From: Pedobacter xixiisoli
GTDB lineage: Bacteria > Bacteroidota > Bacteroidia > Sphingobacteriales > Sphingobacteriaceae
Direction: 5' to 3'
NCBI RefSeq assembly: GCF_900215335.1
Contig: NZ_OCMT01000001.1
Coordinates: 1,054,001-1,118,000, forward strand
DNA length: 64,000 bases
The position numbers and the translations under genes were made by a program. How positions within the stretch are numbered: position 1 is the stretch's first letter; every line of letters begins with the position of its first letter. The notes below the pieces were generated by a model. The model was not told where the DNA came from and made no database searches. It saw nothing but the letters and a program-made list of their open reading frames with translations. Shown piece after piece: positions 36,401 to 44,999 of this stretch.

Positions 36401-36890
36401 CAATGCCAACGAAATAGGGATTGAAAATACAGAGATTAAGCTTTATCAGTCACAAAATCCTGAACAGGCAGGTATAATGTCTGTTGACAATAAAATAAAA
36501 GCAACTATTGCTGGAAAAGGTTTAGCAGCCTATTCTTTCCAGCTTAAAACGAATACGGCAGAAAAGGAGCTTTTACCGGTAAAGGAGGGGATGAAAGAAA
36601 TCAATCTTGGCGCTCCTTGGGGTACTTTGTATGCTTTCAGAATTCGTTCACCATTTGGTTGGGATTCTATTTATACCTATTTGAGTACTTCGCCATTAAC
36701 GGGTGCAGAGGCAGAATTAATCATTAATGATGACGCATCTACTGCGGTTAAATGTTTGGCTTATCCTTACGAATGGTCCTTTAATAAAATCGATCCACAT
36801 CAGCCTGTGAGCGTCAGTGTGAACTTGAAAAGCAAAGATAAGAATGAAGTACGTCAGGTTCATTTGATTTTAGAAGGTGTAAAACAATGA
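33429..36890 (+). CDS. Large secreted toroid-like protein A with N-terminal carbohydrate-binding-like domain
   Basis: The 1153-residue protein has a signal peptide (cleavage near YGQA). An N-terminal beta domain (about 35-155) starting LIEAEDFQF has the EAE motif of CBM6/35-like modules. A beta-sandwich (about 190-500) and a large helical toroid (about 510-990) follow, with SFYPYWWDLMDLYEVTKD and NSIIGRFSGYPGYY; a beta-rich end (about 1000-1153) closes it. It is a clear paralogue of the protein at 46627 along its full length. Family and activity are unknown to me; a lyase or hydrolase acting on the target glycan is the natural guess. Start ATG 33429 overlaps the previous stop. Confidence 0.68.
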   Translation: MMKQMVNVDRKCFKISFTILLACFFAVNTYGQAPTNYLIEAEDFQFLGGWAFGKEAGTNVSGKGALIGSAAAEPAADAFTVIKVASKGNYFAWTKSRDYAENKPGTRKYLLICNDEPLTTESGAHLKEGYRWEKVGKVTLNAGENLLRLKNTKLSFARCDAIFFTTDESFDPNQKEQSLSSYYLKPVQVAQSQAQVNIATPIRFTKKEKVLGTLTNGKLKLTLQEVFDAKTNKKQIVILSQVFQDNKWVSLSQNVEENRIFLLRAKKPKIEFGPYYASWKNASSITTFSANGKSYQVMDPNGAKNPFFSGDLLLCKPTSFTQVSSEEIKITYLAEDGNEIKGTWKLKPESANYELSLEYTAKEEGFYSFVVSAFQGVSANSVKNVQLPPMFNYTRIPQEPLLVPSAMTPQPLAIVEVASTGKPLSLFVSGVADEFPLDWAKDVSSRMGFSIKNELNEVQPVAFAPVLGLSDSKLLKGATLKRKFNIGAVSGNWNEALVYISTHIYQVKDYRLQDSTSLTNAAFNIIDLIKNEDASGWNPKLKGFYDIEADPKIAPTVAQSSPLAIISASVIGKDEDLYLTRALPTIEYTLSRSAFRWATGVGAPYNATKQSLELNPYKNVQFNTAYFESLNQLLGHKNPWLLQVAMPDQLPRKLSGYSVNLPAWTQELAAYRLTKDKKWLNEAVSHAKDFVQNEVYGAKSNLLTAQPFYNTSFYPYWWDLMDLYEVTKDASFAQAAEYASFFTIAGIRSYPTVEEKPQLIHEGNQYEGNTNLWWKNGDKFRLGFPRRTGDVKEKEVPQSLISPVGLGLEQPSTFFLPNKNVRHIFMSTWAPHLLRMAEYNKRDIFEIYARNSIIGRFSGYPGYYATGFTDLTYRAEYPYKGPDINSIYYHHIAPHLAFTLDFLVTEAVQRSRGRISFPWGKQEGFVWFNNRIYGGGKGTIYDDSNASIWLKKGLVSIDIPEINYLTAKSKDRFWVILLNESSKQQQFNLTLNANEIGIENTEIKLYQSQNPEQAGIMSVDNKIKATIAGKGLAAYSFQLKTNTAEKELLPVKEGMKEINLGAPWGTLYAFRIRSPFGWDSIYTYLSTSPLTGAEAELIINDDASTAVKCLAYPYEWSFNKIDPHQPVSVSVNLKSKDKNEVRQVHLILEGVKQ

Positions 36891-38341
36891 AATCACAGAT
36901 GAAATTTGCAATGTTTTGTAAAAGCGCTTGCTTGCTAGTGGGATTGGTGCTCTCCCTAGCTTGTAAAGCGCAAAAAAACACACAGATGAGTAAAGAAACT
37001 CAAGAACGGGAACGCCTTATTGCCGCCAGTCAGGCGGGGGCATTGCCCTTATTTTTTGACCCTTTAGTACCCGCAACACCTACAGTTACGCCTGGTACTT
37101 TTAGTAATGCCAACGATTTCTTGGTAAGAAAAGGACTGCCTAATTTTTTTAACAAGGCGAAAAAGAAACAACCGCTAGTGATAGGATATATAGGTGGAAG
37201 CATTACCCGTGGCATTAATTTGTATCGCATGCAATCGGCCAAGTTTATACAAGAAATGTATCCTAATACCAAAATGCAGTTTATTAATGCAGGGATATCA
37301 GGTACGGGAACTGATTTGGGTGCCTGTAGAATTCAGGAGCAAGTATTGCAGTACAAACCCGATTTGATTTTTGTAGAGTTTGCCGTTAACAATGCTTTTG
37401 CAGAAGGAATGGAAGGTATCATCCGCCAGATATGGAAAGCCAACCCCCAAACGGATATTTGTTTACTGTACACCATTTACAGCGGCCAGACCAAGACTTA
37501 CGCCAGCGGAAAAATTCCTCCAAATATTCTCGGCCTCGAAAAATTAGCCGACTACTATCAAATACCTTCGGTACACATGGGCCTTGAAGCCAGTATGCTC
37601 GAAAAAGAAGATAAGCTCCTTTGGAAAGCACCTGCAGAAACCCAAACAGATAAGATCATTTTCTCTAACGATGGTACACATCCCGTGGAAGCAGGAGGGA
37701 ATTTATATGCACAGGCAATTGCACGATCGTTCGTTAAAATGCAAGACTATGCCGAAAATAAAAATCACGAATTACCAAAGCCATTATTGGCAGATAATTG
37801 GGAAGAGGCGAAAATGCTTGCCCCATTTGTTGCTCAGTTTAGCAAGGGCTGGACTAAGTTTGATCCCAATGGGTTGGCAGATTTTAAGCAGTTTGCAGGT
37901 TGGTTCCCTTATGTAATGAAAGCCGAAAAACCTGGAGAATATTTCACGTTTAAATTTAAGGGCAACATGATCGGCTTTTTTGATATTGGTGGCCCAGAAG
38001 TGGGGCAGCTCACTTTAGAAATTGATGGGATGAAAGCCACTATCCAAAAACAGGCAGGAACATTGGTATTAAAAACCCAAACAGAAAATAATACCGAAGA
38101 CCTGATCAACAGGTTTAATTTCTATTGCAATAATAGGTATAGGGGACAGGCAGAGTTTTTTGAATTGGCGGACGGAATACATACGGTGAAGTTTACGGTA
38201 TCTGATATTATACCCGACAAAAAGCAGATTTTGGGAGAAAGCCAATCAGCTGATATTACCGCTAATCCAGCTAAGTACAATAAAACGGTGGCTTACATTG
38301 GTAAAATATTGATCAAAGGTGAGATACTTCCTATGAATTGA
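36887..38341 (+). CDS. SGNH/GDSL-type hydrolase, candidate carbohydrate esterase
   Basis: The 484-residue exported protein has a signal peptide (LVLSLACKAQ; the cysteine fits a lipobox only weakly). The SGNH domain (about 95-290) carries the block I serine in YIGGSITRG, a glycine in NAGISGTGTD, the asparagine in FAVNNAF and the Asp/His pair in NDGTHP. The C-terminal ~180 residues are a beta-sandwich. Enzymes of this type remove acetyl or other ester groups from polysaccharides. The ATG overlaps the previous stop (ATGA), so it is translationally coupled to protein A and is the last gene of the first unit. Confidence 0.85.
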   Translation: MKSQMKFAMFCKSACLLVGLVLSLACKAQKNTQMSKETQERERLIAASQAGALPLFFDPLVPATPTVTPGTFSNANDFLVRKGLPNFFNKAKKKQPLVIGYIGGSITRGINLYRMQSAKFIQEMYPNTKMQFINAGISGTGTDLGACRIQEQVLQYKPDLIFVEFAVNNAFAEGMEGIIRQIWKANPQTDICLLYTIYSGQTKTYASGKIPPNILGLEKLADYYQIPSVHMGLEASMLEKEDKLLWKAPAETQTDKIIFSNDGTHPVEAGGNLYAQAIARSFVKMQDYAENKNHELPKPLLADNWEEAKMLAPFVAQFSKGWTKFDPNGLADFKQFAGWFPYVMKAEKPGEYFTFKFKGNMIGFFDIGGPEVGQLTLEIDGMKATIQKQAGTLVLKTQTENNTEDLINRFNFYCNNRYRGQAEFFELADGIHTVKFTVSDIIPDKKQILGESQSADITANPAKYNKTVAYIGKILIKGEILPMN

Positions 38342-38343
38342 TT

Positions 38344-38399
38344 TTGAAAATTAGAAATAATTCATAAATTTGATTTTTAACCATACCAGACCAAACCAG
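38344..38399 (+). promoter_or_regulatory. Promoter and ACCAA operator of the DUF4886-symporter unit
   Basis: -33 TTG (38344-38346), 18 nt, -7 TAAATTTG (38365-38372), then ACCATACCAGACCAAACCAG (38380-38399). The -7 octamer is identical to that at 22384. Confidence 0.68.
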
Positions 38400-38462
38400 T
38401 TTGCTATTCATTGATGCCTTCAATAGACAAGCTACGTATTGAACTCGAAAATTATTACATAA

Positions 38463-39413
38463 ATGAACTACACTAAAATGATCGCACAAAAGATTGAGCG
38501 TGCCAAAAAGATTTTATTTTCGGTAATCGCCCTCATGCTGTTAAGCAATGTCTCATACGGCCAAACCAAAAGCGACACCCTCCGCATATTTCTGATTGGC
38601 AATAGCTTTTCTCAAAATGCATCAGCTTACTTGCCTCAAATCGTTAAAGAAAAAGGAAAGCATTTGGTCATTGGTAGGGCCGAATTAGGCGGTCATTCAT
38701 TGGAGCAACACTGGAAATACGTGGAGGCGGCAGAATCCAATCCTGAAAGTGTGGAAGGCAAACCATATAAAGGAAAATCTTTACGTACGCTCCTGTCAGA
38801 AGGGAAGTGGGATATTGTAACCTTACAACAAGCTTCTTACCTTTCGGCAGATAAAGAAAGTTACAATCCCTATGCCCAAAAGCTTTACGACTTTGTTAAG
38901 TCTATTCAGCCAAAAGCAGAGGTGGTATTACATCAAACTTGGGCCTATCGTGCTGATGCAAAAACTTTTGGTAGGGTAGCTGCTGGACAGTTGGCGCAAA
39001 ATCAGGCAGAGATGTGGCAAAAATCTAGAGAGGCCTATCACGCAGCAGCCAAGCAATTGAAAGTAAGATTAATCCCAGTAGGAGATGCTTTTGAGGAGGT
39101 TGCTACGGGTAAGGGGTATGCTTATCAAAAAGATACCGCATTCGACTTTAGCAATCCAACGTATCCTAATCTTCCAAATCAAATCAACTCGTTGAACATG
39201 GGGTATTCTTGGAAAAACAATAAGGAATTTACTTTTGATGCCAACCATGCTAATGAAGCTGGACGATATTTAGGTGGATTGATTTGGTATGCTTTTCTAT
39301 TTAAAGATTCTCCTGAAAATATCCAATTTGTACCGAATAAAGTTCCTGCAGATTTTGCAAAGTATTTGAGGAAAGTGGCTGCACAAACCATTAAGAACTC
39401 AAATAAGAAATAG
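38463..39413 (+). CDS. DUF4886 SGNH-like exported hydrolase
   Basis: The 316-residue protein has a signal peptide (MLLSNVSYGQ). The serine block is FLIGNSFSQNA, and the C-terminal Asp-x-x-His appears in FDANHANEAGRYLGG, giving an SGNH-like catalytic layout. The WDIVTLQQASYLS segment is typical of DUF4886. It probably deacylates the locus glycan, with specificity different from the SGNH enzyme at 36887. It heads its own operator-controlled unit with the symporter behind it. Confidence 0.82.
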   Translation: MNYTKMIAQKIERAKKILFSVIALMLLSNVSYGQTKSDTLRIFLIGNSFSQNASAYLPQIVKEKGKHLVIGRAELGGHSLEQHWKYVEAAESNPESVEGKPYKGKSLRTLLSEGKWDIVTLQQASYLSADKESYNPYAQKLYDFVKSIQPKAEVVLHQTWAYRADAKTFGRVAAGQLAQNQAEMWQKSREAYHAAAKQLKVRLIPVGDAFEEVATGKGYAYQKDTAFDFSNPTYPNLPNQINSLNMGYSWKNNKEFTFDANHANEAGRYLGGLIWYAFLFKDSPENIQFVPNKVPADFAKYLRKVAAQTIKNSNKK

Positions 39414-39456
39414 TTTACGAGAATTGTGGATGTGATAGAGATAACTTTTTGTAAAT

Positions 39457-39565
39457 CCCGTCATTGAAGGGAAAAGTCTGTCCCGATTTTTCGGGATGCA
39501 ATCTTAAAGAGGTTGTTTTATTACCTAGCGATTGTTGTAGGATTGCTTCGTACCTCGCAATGACG
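39457..39565. repeat. GTCAT-type palindromic intergenic repeat
   Basis: Starts CCCGTCATTG, contains TCCCGATTTTTCGGGATGCAA and ATCTTAAAGAGG, and ends GATTGCTTCG...CTCGCAATGACG, a module common in Bacteroidota. It lies between DUF4886 and symporter genes. Confidence 0.6.
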
Positions 39566-39605
39566 TTATAACGCCTAACTTTTAAATATCAATACTTAAT
39601 TAAGA

Positions 39606-41291
39606 ATGAACTCGCTAATAGATACCTCCGTAATAGTTGTTTTTTCAATATTTATCCTCATCATCGGTTTGTTATTTTCACGAACTGGACGCAATCTAAA
39701 ATCATTTTTTGCAGGTGGTGAAGCAGTGCCCTGGTTCATCGGTGGTTTATCACTGTTTATGAGTTTTTTTTCAGCGGGTACTTTCGTTGCATGGGGTTCA
39801 ATTGCTTACAATCATGGTTGGGTTGCTGTTACTATTCAGTGGACTATGTGTATTGGAGGCTTGGTAACAGGTATTTATCTCGCTCCAAAATGGAAAGCAA
39901 CTGGAAGCTTAACAGCGGCAGAATTTATAAAAGATAGACTTGGAGAGAGTGTTCAAAAGAGCTTTATCTATATTTTTATGCTGGTATCCCTGTTAATTAA
40001 AGGTTCTGTATTGTATTCAGTATCTAAATTAGTTGGTTCTTCTCTTGAGTTTCCATTAGTACCTGTAACTGTTGTGCTTGGCATATTGATGATTGCTTAC
40101 ACAGCCGTAGGAGGCTTATGGGCGGTAATGGTAACTGATATTTTGCAGTTTGTTATTTTAACGGCAGCGGTTCTGCTAATCATTCCTTTGGCATTTACAG
40201 AAGCCGGCGGCGTACAGAATTTCTTAACTAAAGTTCCCGATGATTTTTTTCAGCCCGTTAACGGTGAATACACTTGGGGATTTATTGGTGCTTTTGCCCT
40301 ATATCATATTTTTTATATTGGCGGAAATTGGACTTTTGTTCAACGTTATACCAGTGTGGATACGCCAAAATCTGCTTCTAAAGTAGCCTTTCTTTTTGCT
40401 GGCTTGTATATCCTGAGCCCAGTGTTGTGGATGTTGCCGCCAATGATATATAAAACTATTAATCCTGGTTTATCTGGTATAGAAACCGAAAATGCTTATT
40501 TAATGGTTTGTAAGCAAGTACTGCCAGCAGGCCTAATGGGTTTGATCTTAACTGGCATGTATTTTTCTACTTCGGCCTCTGCAAATACTGCGTTAAATGT
40601 GGTTTCTGCAGTGTTTACCAACGACATCTATAAAGGCAATATTAACCCTAAAGCAAGTGATGAACAGTTAATGAAAGTGGCTCGTACTTCTTCTTGGTGC
40701 TTCGGCTTTGGGATGATCGCTATTGCCTTAATTGTACCTTATATTGGTGGAATTGTGGAGTTTACTTTAAGCGTTGGCGCCATCACTGGTGGTCCGTTGT
40801 TAGCGCCTCCAATTTGGGCTTTGTTCTCTAAACGAATCACGGGAAAGGTAACTATTTTGGTAACCATGATCAGTTTGGTTATAAACCTAGTATTTAAAAT
40901 CGTACTACCGCTAGTGTTTGATTATAAATTAAGCCGTGCAAGTGAAATGTTGCTAGGTGTATTATTGCCATTTGCCTTATTGGTGATTTACGAAGTCTAT
41001 GCCGCCTCAAAAGGGCTGATTAGTAAAGAATACTTGCAATTACAGGAGCGTAAAGCCGTACGTAAAGCAACGGTGGTGCAAGTAGATGAAGCGGAACTTG
41101 CTGAAACTAGAAAGCAGAATAAATTTGGATTACAGGTGATTTCGTTTTCATTAGCATTCATTGCTTTGTTGCTATATGTATTGTGTGCTTTTACTACAAA
41201 AGCGACCGATATGGTTGCGATAATTGCTACAATTATTCTATTGAGTGCATTGATTCCTTTTAGAGCTTCTAGAAAAGCAGTGGTAAGCTAA
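39606..41291 (+). CDS. Sodium:solute symporter (SSS family)
   Basis: The 561-residue inner-membrane protein has about 14 membrane segments in the LeuT-like SSS pattern, with an AGGEAVPWFIGGLSLFMSFFSAGTF region (first part typical of SSS helix 2), the YTAVGGLWAVMVTDILQF motif in helix 5 and the TGMYFSTSASANTALNVVSAVFTND motif in the middle of the protein. A charged cytoplasmic loop (about 475-505) precedes the last two helices. In Bacteroidota polysaccharide loci such symporters take up the monosaccharide or uronate released in the periplasm. The sugar cannot be named. Confidence 0.93.
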   Translation: MNSLIDTSVIVVFSIFILIIGLLFSRTGRNLKSFFAGGEAVPWFIGGLSLFMSFFSAGTFVAWGSIAYNHGWVAVTIQWTMCIGGLVTGIYLAPKWKATGSLTAAEFIKDRLGESVQKSFIYIFMLVSLLIKGSVLYSVSKLVGSSLEFPLVPVTVVLGILMIAYTAVGGLWAVMVTDILQFVILTAAVLLIIPLAFTEAGGVQNFLTKVPDDFFQPVNGEYTWGFIGAFALYHIFYIGGNWTFVQRYTSVDTPKSASKVAFLFAGLYILSPVLWMLPPMIYKTINPGLSGIETENAYLMVCKQVLPAGLMGLILTGMYFSTSASANTALNVVSAVFTNDIYKGNINPKASDEQLMKVARTSSWCFGFGMIAIALIVPYIGGIVEFTLSVGAITGGPLLAPPIWALFSKRITGKVTILVTMISLVINLVFKIVLPLVFDYKLSRASEMLLGVLLPFALLVIYEVYAASKGLISKEYLQLQERKAVRKATVVQVDEAELAETRKQNKFGLQVISFSLAFIALLLYVLCAFTTKATDMVAIIATIILLSALIPFRASRKAVVS

Positions 41292-41316
41292 TAATAAGTC
41301 GTTATTGAAATACTTC

Positions 41317-41348
41317 AAAGCCTGGTTATTTGTAAATAGCCAGGCTTT
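41317..41348 (+). terminator. Likely terminator after the symporter
   Basis: AAAGCCTGG-T-TATTT pairs with AAATA-G-CCAGGCTTT across a short loop. The only T run is the end of the stem, so it is weaker than the others. Confidence 0.6.
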
Positions 41349-41447
41349 AAAGCATCAATAGATATGTTTGGGCATAGCACCTACCATTCATCAGAGCGTC
41401 ATCCCGATTAGGCCTACGTGTGGACACAAAATTTGTTGTCAGTGTTT

Positions 41448-41534
41448 TCTTCCCCCTGCCCCCTCAAAGAGGGAATATGCAAAATGCTTAGTGCTATGTG
41501 TCTCCCATCGGAGGCGGATTTAAGGGGGAGGAAT
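41448..41534. repeat. TTCCTCC...GGAGGAA inverted-repeat element, copy 2
   Basis: Reverse-complement relative to 5263-5354. It shares CCCCTGCCCCCTCAAAGAGGG, written here as CCCCTGCC and CTCAAAGAGGG, the centre GCTTAGTGC...TGTCTCCC, and the end AGGGGGAGGAAT. It lies in an 807-bp gene-free region (41292-42098). Confidence 0.65.
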
Positions 41535-41634
41535 GAGATATGTCCATACAATAGGCGTAGGCTGGAATCTTAAAGCAATTTACATGTTAGCGCCTCTTCT
41601 TGCCTTAGTATATTGCATAAAGCCATTCATCAGA

Positions 41635-41818
41635 GCGTCATCCTGAATTTATTTCAGGATCTTAAAGGGTTATAAAACCTGCTATTGTTTTACGATCCCG
41701 AAAATTCGGGATGACGGCACATTCTCGCGTAAGCGGGAACCACGAAGTGTTCATCGTAGATAATCTTAAAAAGTTATAAAACCTGGCTCTACGATCCTGA
41801 AATAAATTCAGGATGACG
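41635..41818. repeat. Composite GTCAT repeat with inverted ends
   Basis: Begins GCGTCATCCTGAATTTATTT and ends AAATAAATTCAGGATGACG, so the outer 25 bases are inverted copies. Inside are two ATCTTAAA...GTTATAAAACCTG direct repeats (near 41659 and 41763) and CCCGAAAATTCGGGATGACGG and TCTCGCGTAAGCGGGA hairpins. It looks like nested insertion of several modules. Confidence 0.65.
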
Positions 41819-41899
41819 ACCGATCGAAGTTAGCAATGATGAAAAACAGTACCGCTTCCCCTCACCATCTCGTCAAACAAAAAGTTTTTTCAAAAAAAA

Positions 41900-41961
41900 T
41901 TGCTTTTTCAAAAATAACTGATACTTTTGATTAAAATAAAAACCAAACCAAACCAAACCAA
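41900..41961 (+). promoter_or_regulatory. Promoter and ACCAA operator of the tandem secreted-protein unit
   Basis: -33 TTG (41900-41902), 19 nt, -7 TACTTTTG (41922-41929), then four exact ACCAA repeats (41942-41961). The first gene starts at 42099. Confidence 0.7.
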
Positions 41962-42098
41962 TATAAATCTTTTAATTAAACTCACTTACGGGTTTTGCAC
42001 AAGCTAATCATCGAATGTTTCCTCGTATAATAAGTATGGTTTCATTCATCAAAGTTTTAGATGCTTCTTAACCAACTCGTATTATTTAAAATCCTGAT

Positions 42099-43160
42099 AT
42101 GAATAAAAAACTTTTACTAACCAGTTTATTTGCAATTGTTGTAGGTAACGCTTTTTCTCAAACTGCATTTACTTCAGGCAGCCTGTCGGTATTAAGGGTT
42201 GGAGATGGAACAACTTTGGGAACATCCGCTCTTCCTGTATTTATCGACGAGTATTCGACCAGTGGAAAGCTGATTAGAAGCATTGCATTACCAACTGCAT
42301 CGACGGGAAAAAACAAACGACTGACCTTAGATGGAAATACCCCTGGTGTTTCTTCCTACGAAGGACTTTTATCGCTTTCTCAAGATGCTAAGAAACTTTC
42401 GTTAGCAGGTTACGATGCTGCTGTGGGTACAGACGCTGTAGTTGCTTCAGAAAGTGATCAAACTAACAGGGTAATTGGTGTAATAGACGGTGCGGGTAAT
42501 GTAAATACTAGCACCTCGTTAAATATTTATTCTAAGGTTTATATCAGTTCGGCAGTAACCGATGGAAATAAGGTTTGGGTTGCTGGTGGAAGCGCAAATA
42601 TTTACACAACTACGATTGGTTCAACCGATGCAACTTCCATTATTGGTCGTTCTGGAAGGTCTATTCGCATCTTTAAAAATCAATTATATGTTTCTCAGTC
42701 ATCTGGCTTGGTAGGTCCTTTGGTTACTATTGGAAATGGCCTGCCGGTAACAGGTAAACAAATTGCAGCCGCTATACCTGGCATTACCATAAATGGAACT
42801 AGTCCAACTGGTAGAGAATTTTTCTTTGCAGACCTAAATCCAAATATCCCAGGTGATGATGTACTATACATTGCAAATACAGGAATCACTGACGGGATTA
42901 CGAAATACTCTCTAGTAGATGGTTCTTGGGTTTCAAATGGAACGGTAAAAGGGCAATACACTGGTCTTACTGCTACGGTATCTGGTAACGAAGTAACCGT
43001 TTACGGAATTAAATATGGAGCTACTTCATCAGAACTATTTAAAATTACCGACAATACAGGTCACGATGGGTCTATTTCAGCACTAAGCCGCTCGATATTG
43101 GCTAAAACTGGTGCCAATACAGTATTTCGTGGACTTTCATTATCGCCTCAAAAACCCTAA
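42099..43160 (+). CDS. Secreted beta-propeller-like protein, C-terminally truncated paralogue
   Basis: The 353-residue protein has a signal peptide (GNAFSQ) and a body of repeated short beta motifs (VLRVGDG, VFIDEYSTSGKLIRSIALP, GLLSLSQDAKKL, GREFFFADLNPNIPGDDVLYIANTG), consistent with a beta-propeller-like fold. It is closely similar to the next gene over its whole length but stops at FRGLSLSPQKP, exactly where the neighbour continues into its linker and type IX sorting domain. It therefore lacks the export signal for the type IX system and may remain periplasmic, or is a decaying copy. Function is unknown. Confidence 0.8.
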   Translation: MNKKLLLTSLFAIVVGNAFSQTAFTSGSLSVLRVGDGTTLGTSALPVFIDEYSTSGKLIRSIALPTASTGKNKRLTLDGNTPGVSSYEGLLSLSQDAKKLSLAGYDAAVGTDAVVASESDQTNRVIGVIDGAGNVNTSTSLNIYSKVYISSAVTDGNKVWVAGGSANIYTTTIGSTDATSIIGRSGRSIRIFKNQLYVSQSSGLVGPLVTIGNGLPVTGKQIAAAIPGITINGTSPTGREFFFADLNPNIPGDDVLYIANTGITDGITKYSLVDGSWVSNGTVKGQYTGLTATVSGNEVTVYGIKYGATSSELFKITDNTGHDGSISALSRSILAKTGANTVFRGLSLSPQKP

Positions 43161-43176
43161 CCTTTTAAACCAAACT

Positions 43177-44760
43177 ATGATGAAAAGAAAACTACTATTA
43201 AGTTGTTTGTTTGCAGTGGCTGCCCACACAGGGTTTTCACAAGTTGCATTCACCGCAGGCAGTTTATCAGTGCTGCGGATTGGCGACGGTTCAGCAACCT
43301 TAGGAGCAAATGCTACACCCGTATTTATTGATGAATATTCTACCAGCGGTATTTTGCTTCGAAGTATTGCTTTGCCTACTGCGGTGGTGGGTGCTAACCG
43401 AAAATTAACCTTATCCGGTAATTCGTCATCGGAAGGACTTTTATCACTTTCGCAAGATGGTAAAAAGCTCACCTTAACAGGTTATGATGCACCTGTAGGC
43501 ACAGCTTCGATAGCAGCATCGGCTAGTGCAACCTATAACAGGGTGGTAGGGGTAATAGATGGAACGGGTAATGTAAACACAAGTACTGCACTAGATATTT
43601 TTAATACACAATTCATATCCTCAGCTGTTGTAGATGGAAATAACGTATGGATGGGTGGTGGTACAATCAATATTTATCATGCTACCATTGGGGCGACTAC
43701 GGCAACTTCAATAATTGCTCGTACTGGAAGGTCTATGCGAATTTTCAATAACCAACTTTATGCCTCGCAAGTATCAGGTACAAATGGTCCCGTAGTTTCT
43801 ATTGGCGCAGGCTTACCCACAACCACTGGACAGACCGCTGCAGGATTGCCTGGTATGCCAACCGCTACACCATCTGGCAGGGAGTTTTTCTTTGCGGATG
43901 TTGATGCTACGATACCTGGCTATGATGTTTTATATGTTGTTAATACAGCAATAACTGATGGTATTGCCAAGTACTCACTGGTAAATAACAATTGGGTATT
44001 AAATGGTAACATTTCGGGACAGTATACAGGTTTAACAGGAGTAGTTTCTGGAAATGAAGTGACGCTTTACGGGGTGAGATTTGGCACATCAGCTAATAAA
44101 TTATTTAAAATTACAGATGCAACTGGTCACAATGTTGCAATGACTGCTACTGCTACAGATATTGCTACGGCAGCAGCCAATACTGTATTTCGTGGTTTAT
44201 CCTTTTCTCCAACCGTAACCACTACGCCAGTAAAGCTACTTTCTTTTACAGGCAAAGAAGCTGCCAATGGTGTACGCTTAAGTTGGTCTACGGCTTCCGA
44301 GCAAAATAACTCACATTATGAGATTTACAGATCGACCGATGTACAGAATTTTACCAAAATTGGTACCGTTAAAGGAAACGGAACCACCAATGAGGTCCTG
44401 AACTATTCGTTCACAGATTTATCACCATTATCGGGAACGGTTTACTACAAATTACGTCAAGTAGATTTCGATAGTCGTTTTGAAGACTATGGTCCAATTC
44501 CAGTAAAATCGAGCCTTCAGAAAAACGACTTAAAAGTTCAGGTGAAAGATAACAGCTTACAGGTTTCTGTATTTGCGTCAACCAATTCAACTTCAGAAAT
44601 TAAGGTCTATAACATTTCGGGAAATGCCTTGGCAAAAGTAAGCGCAAACCTAACCAGCGGTTGGAATACCGTTGAGGTACCATTTACTGCTAGCAGAGGT
44701 GTATATATCGTAGCTTCTAAAATTGGTAGTGAAATCACCAAAACAAAAATTGCAAAATAA
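43177..44760 (+). CDS. Secreted beta-propeller-like protein with type IX sorting domain, paralogue 2
   Basis: The 527-residue protein starts at ATG 43177 (signal peptide ending HTGFSQ); the frame extends upstream to 43111 but that part lies inside the previous gene. Residues ~22-345 repeat the propeller-like body of the first paralogue. An Fn3-like module (about 350-440; GVRLSWSTASEQNNSHYEI) and a type IX secretion C-terminal domain (about 450-527; IKVYNISGN...GVYIVASKIG) follow. It is expected at the cell surface or in the medium. It is 16 bp from the first paralogue. Confidence 0.85.
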   Translation: MMKRKLLLSCLFAVAAHTGFSQVAFTAGSLSVLRIGDGSATLGANATPVFIDEYSTSGILLRSIALPTAVVGANRKLTLSGNSSSEGLLSLSQDGKKLTLTGYDAPVGTASIAASASATYNRVVGVIDGTGNVNTSTALDIFNTQFISSAVVDGNNVWMGGGTINIYHATIGATTATSIIARTGRSMRIFNNQLYASQVSGTNGPVVSIGAGLPTTTGQTAAGLPGMPTATPSGREFFFADVDATIPGYDVLYVVNTAITDGIAKYSLVNNNWVLNGNISGQYTGLTGVVSGNEVTLYGVRFGTSANKLFKITDATGHNVAMTATATDIATAAANTVFRGLSFSPTVTTTPVKLLSFTGKEAANGVRLSWSTASEQNNSHYEIYRSTDVQNFTKIGTVKGNGTTNEVLNYSFTDLSPLSGTVYYKLRQVDFDSRFEDYGPIPVKSSLQKNDLKVQVKDNSLQVSVFASTNSTSEIKVYNISGNALAKVSANLTSGWNTVEVPFTASRGVYIVASKIGSEITKTKIAK

Positions 44761-44795
44761 ATAGGGAAGAGGTTGCCCGAAATTGACCTTTGTCT

Positions 44796-44884
44796 TCATT
44801 TCGACGACGATAGGAGGAGAAATCTAGCATAATGCTATTTGAACGCTAGATTTCACTCCACTTTGTTCCGTTTTGAAATAACAG
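44796..44884. repeat. TTCGACG-type long palindromic intergenic repeat
   Basis: TTCATTTCGACGACGATAGG opens and CTCCACTTTGTTCCG then TTTTGAAATAACA closes the element. The core is a perfect 10-bp stem GAAATCTAGC / GCTAGATTTC (44819-44828, 44845-44854). A half-copy lies at 1697. It interrupts the paralogue array. Confidence 0.65.
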
Positions 44885-44999
44885 ACTATTTTTTTGAGAA
44901 CCCTTTTCACTTTATAAAAAGAACTGCTGTTATCAATTATTACAGCGGTATCCAATAACTGTTGCTATTACAATAAGTTAAACTAACCAAAGCTGTGGT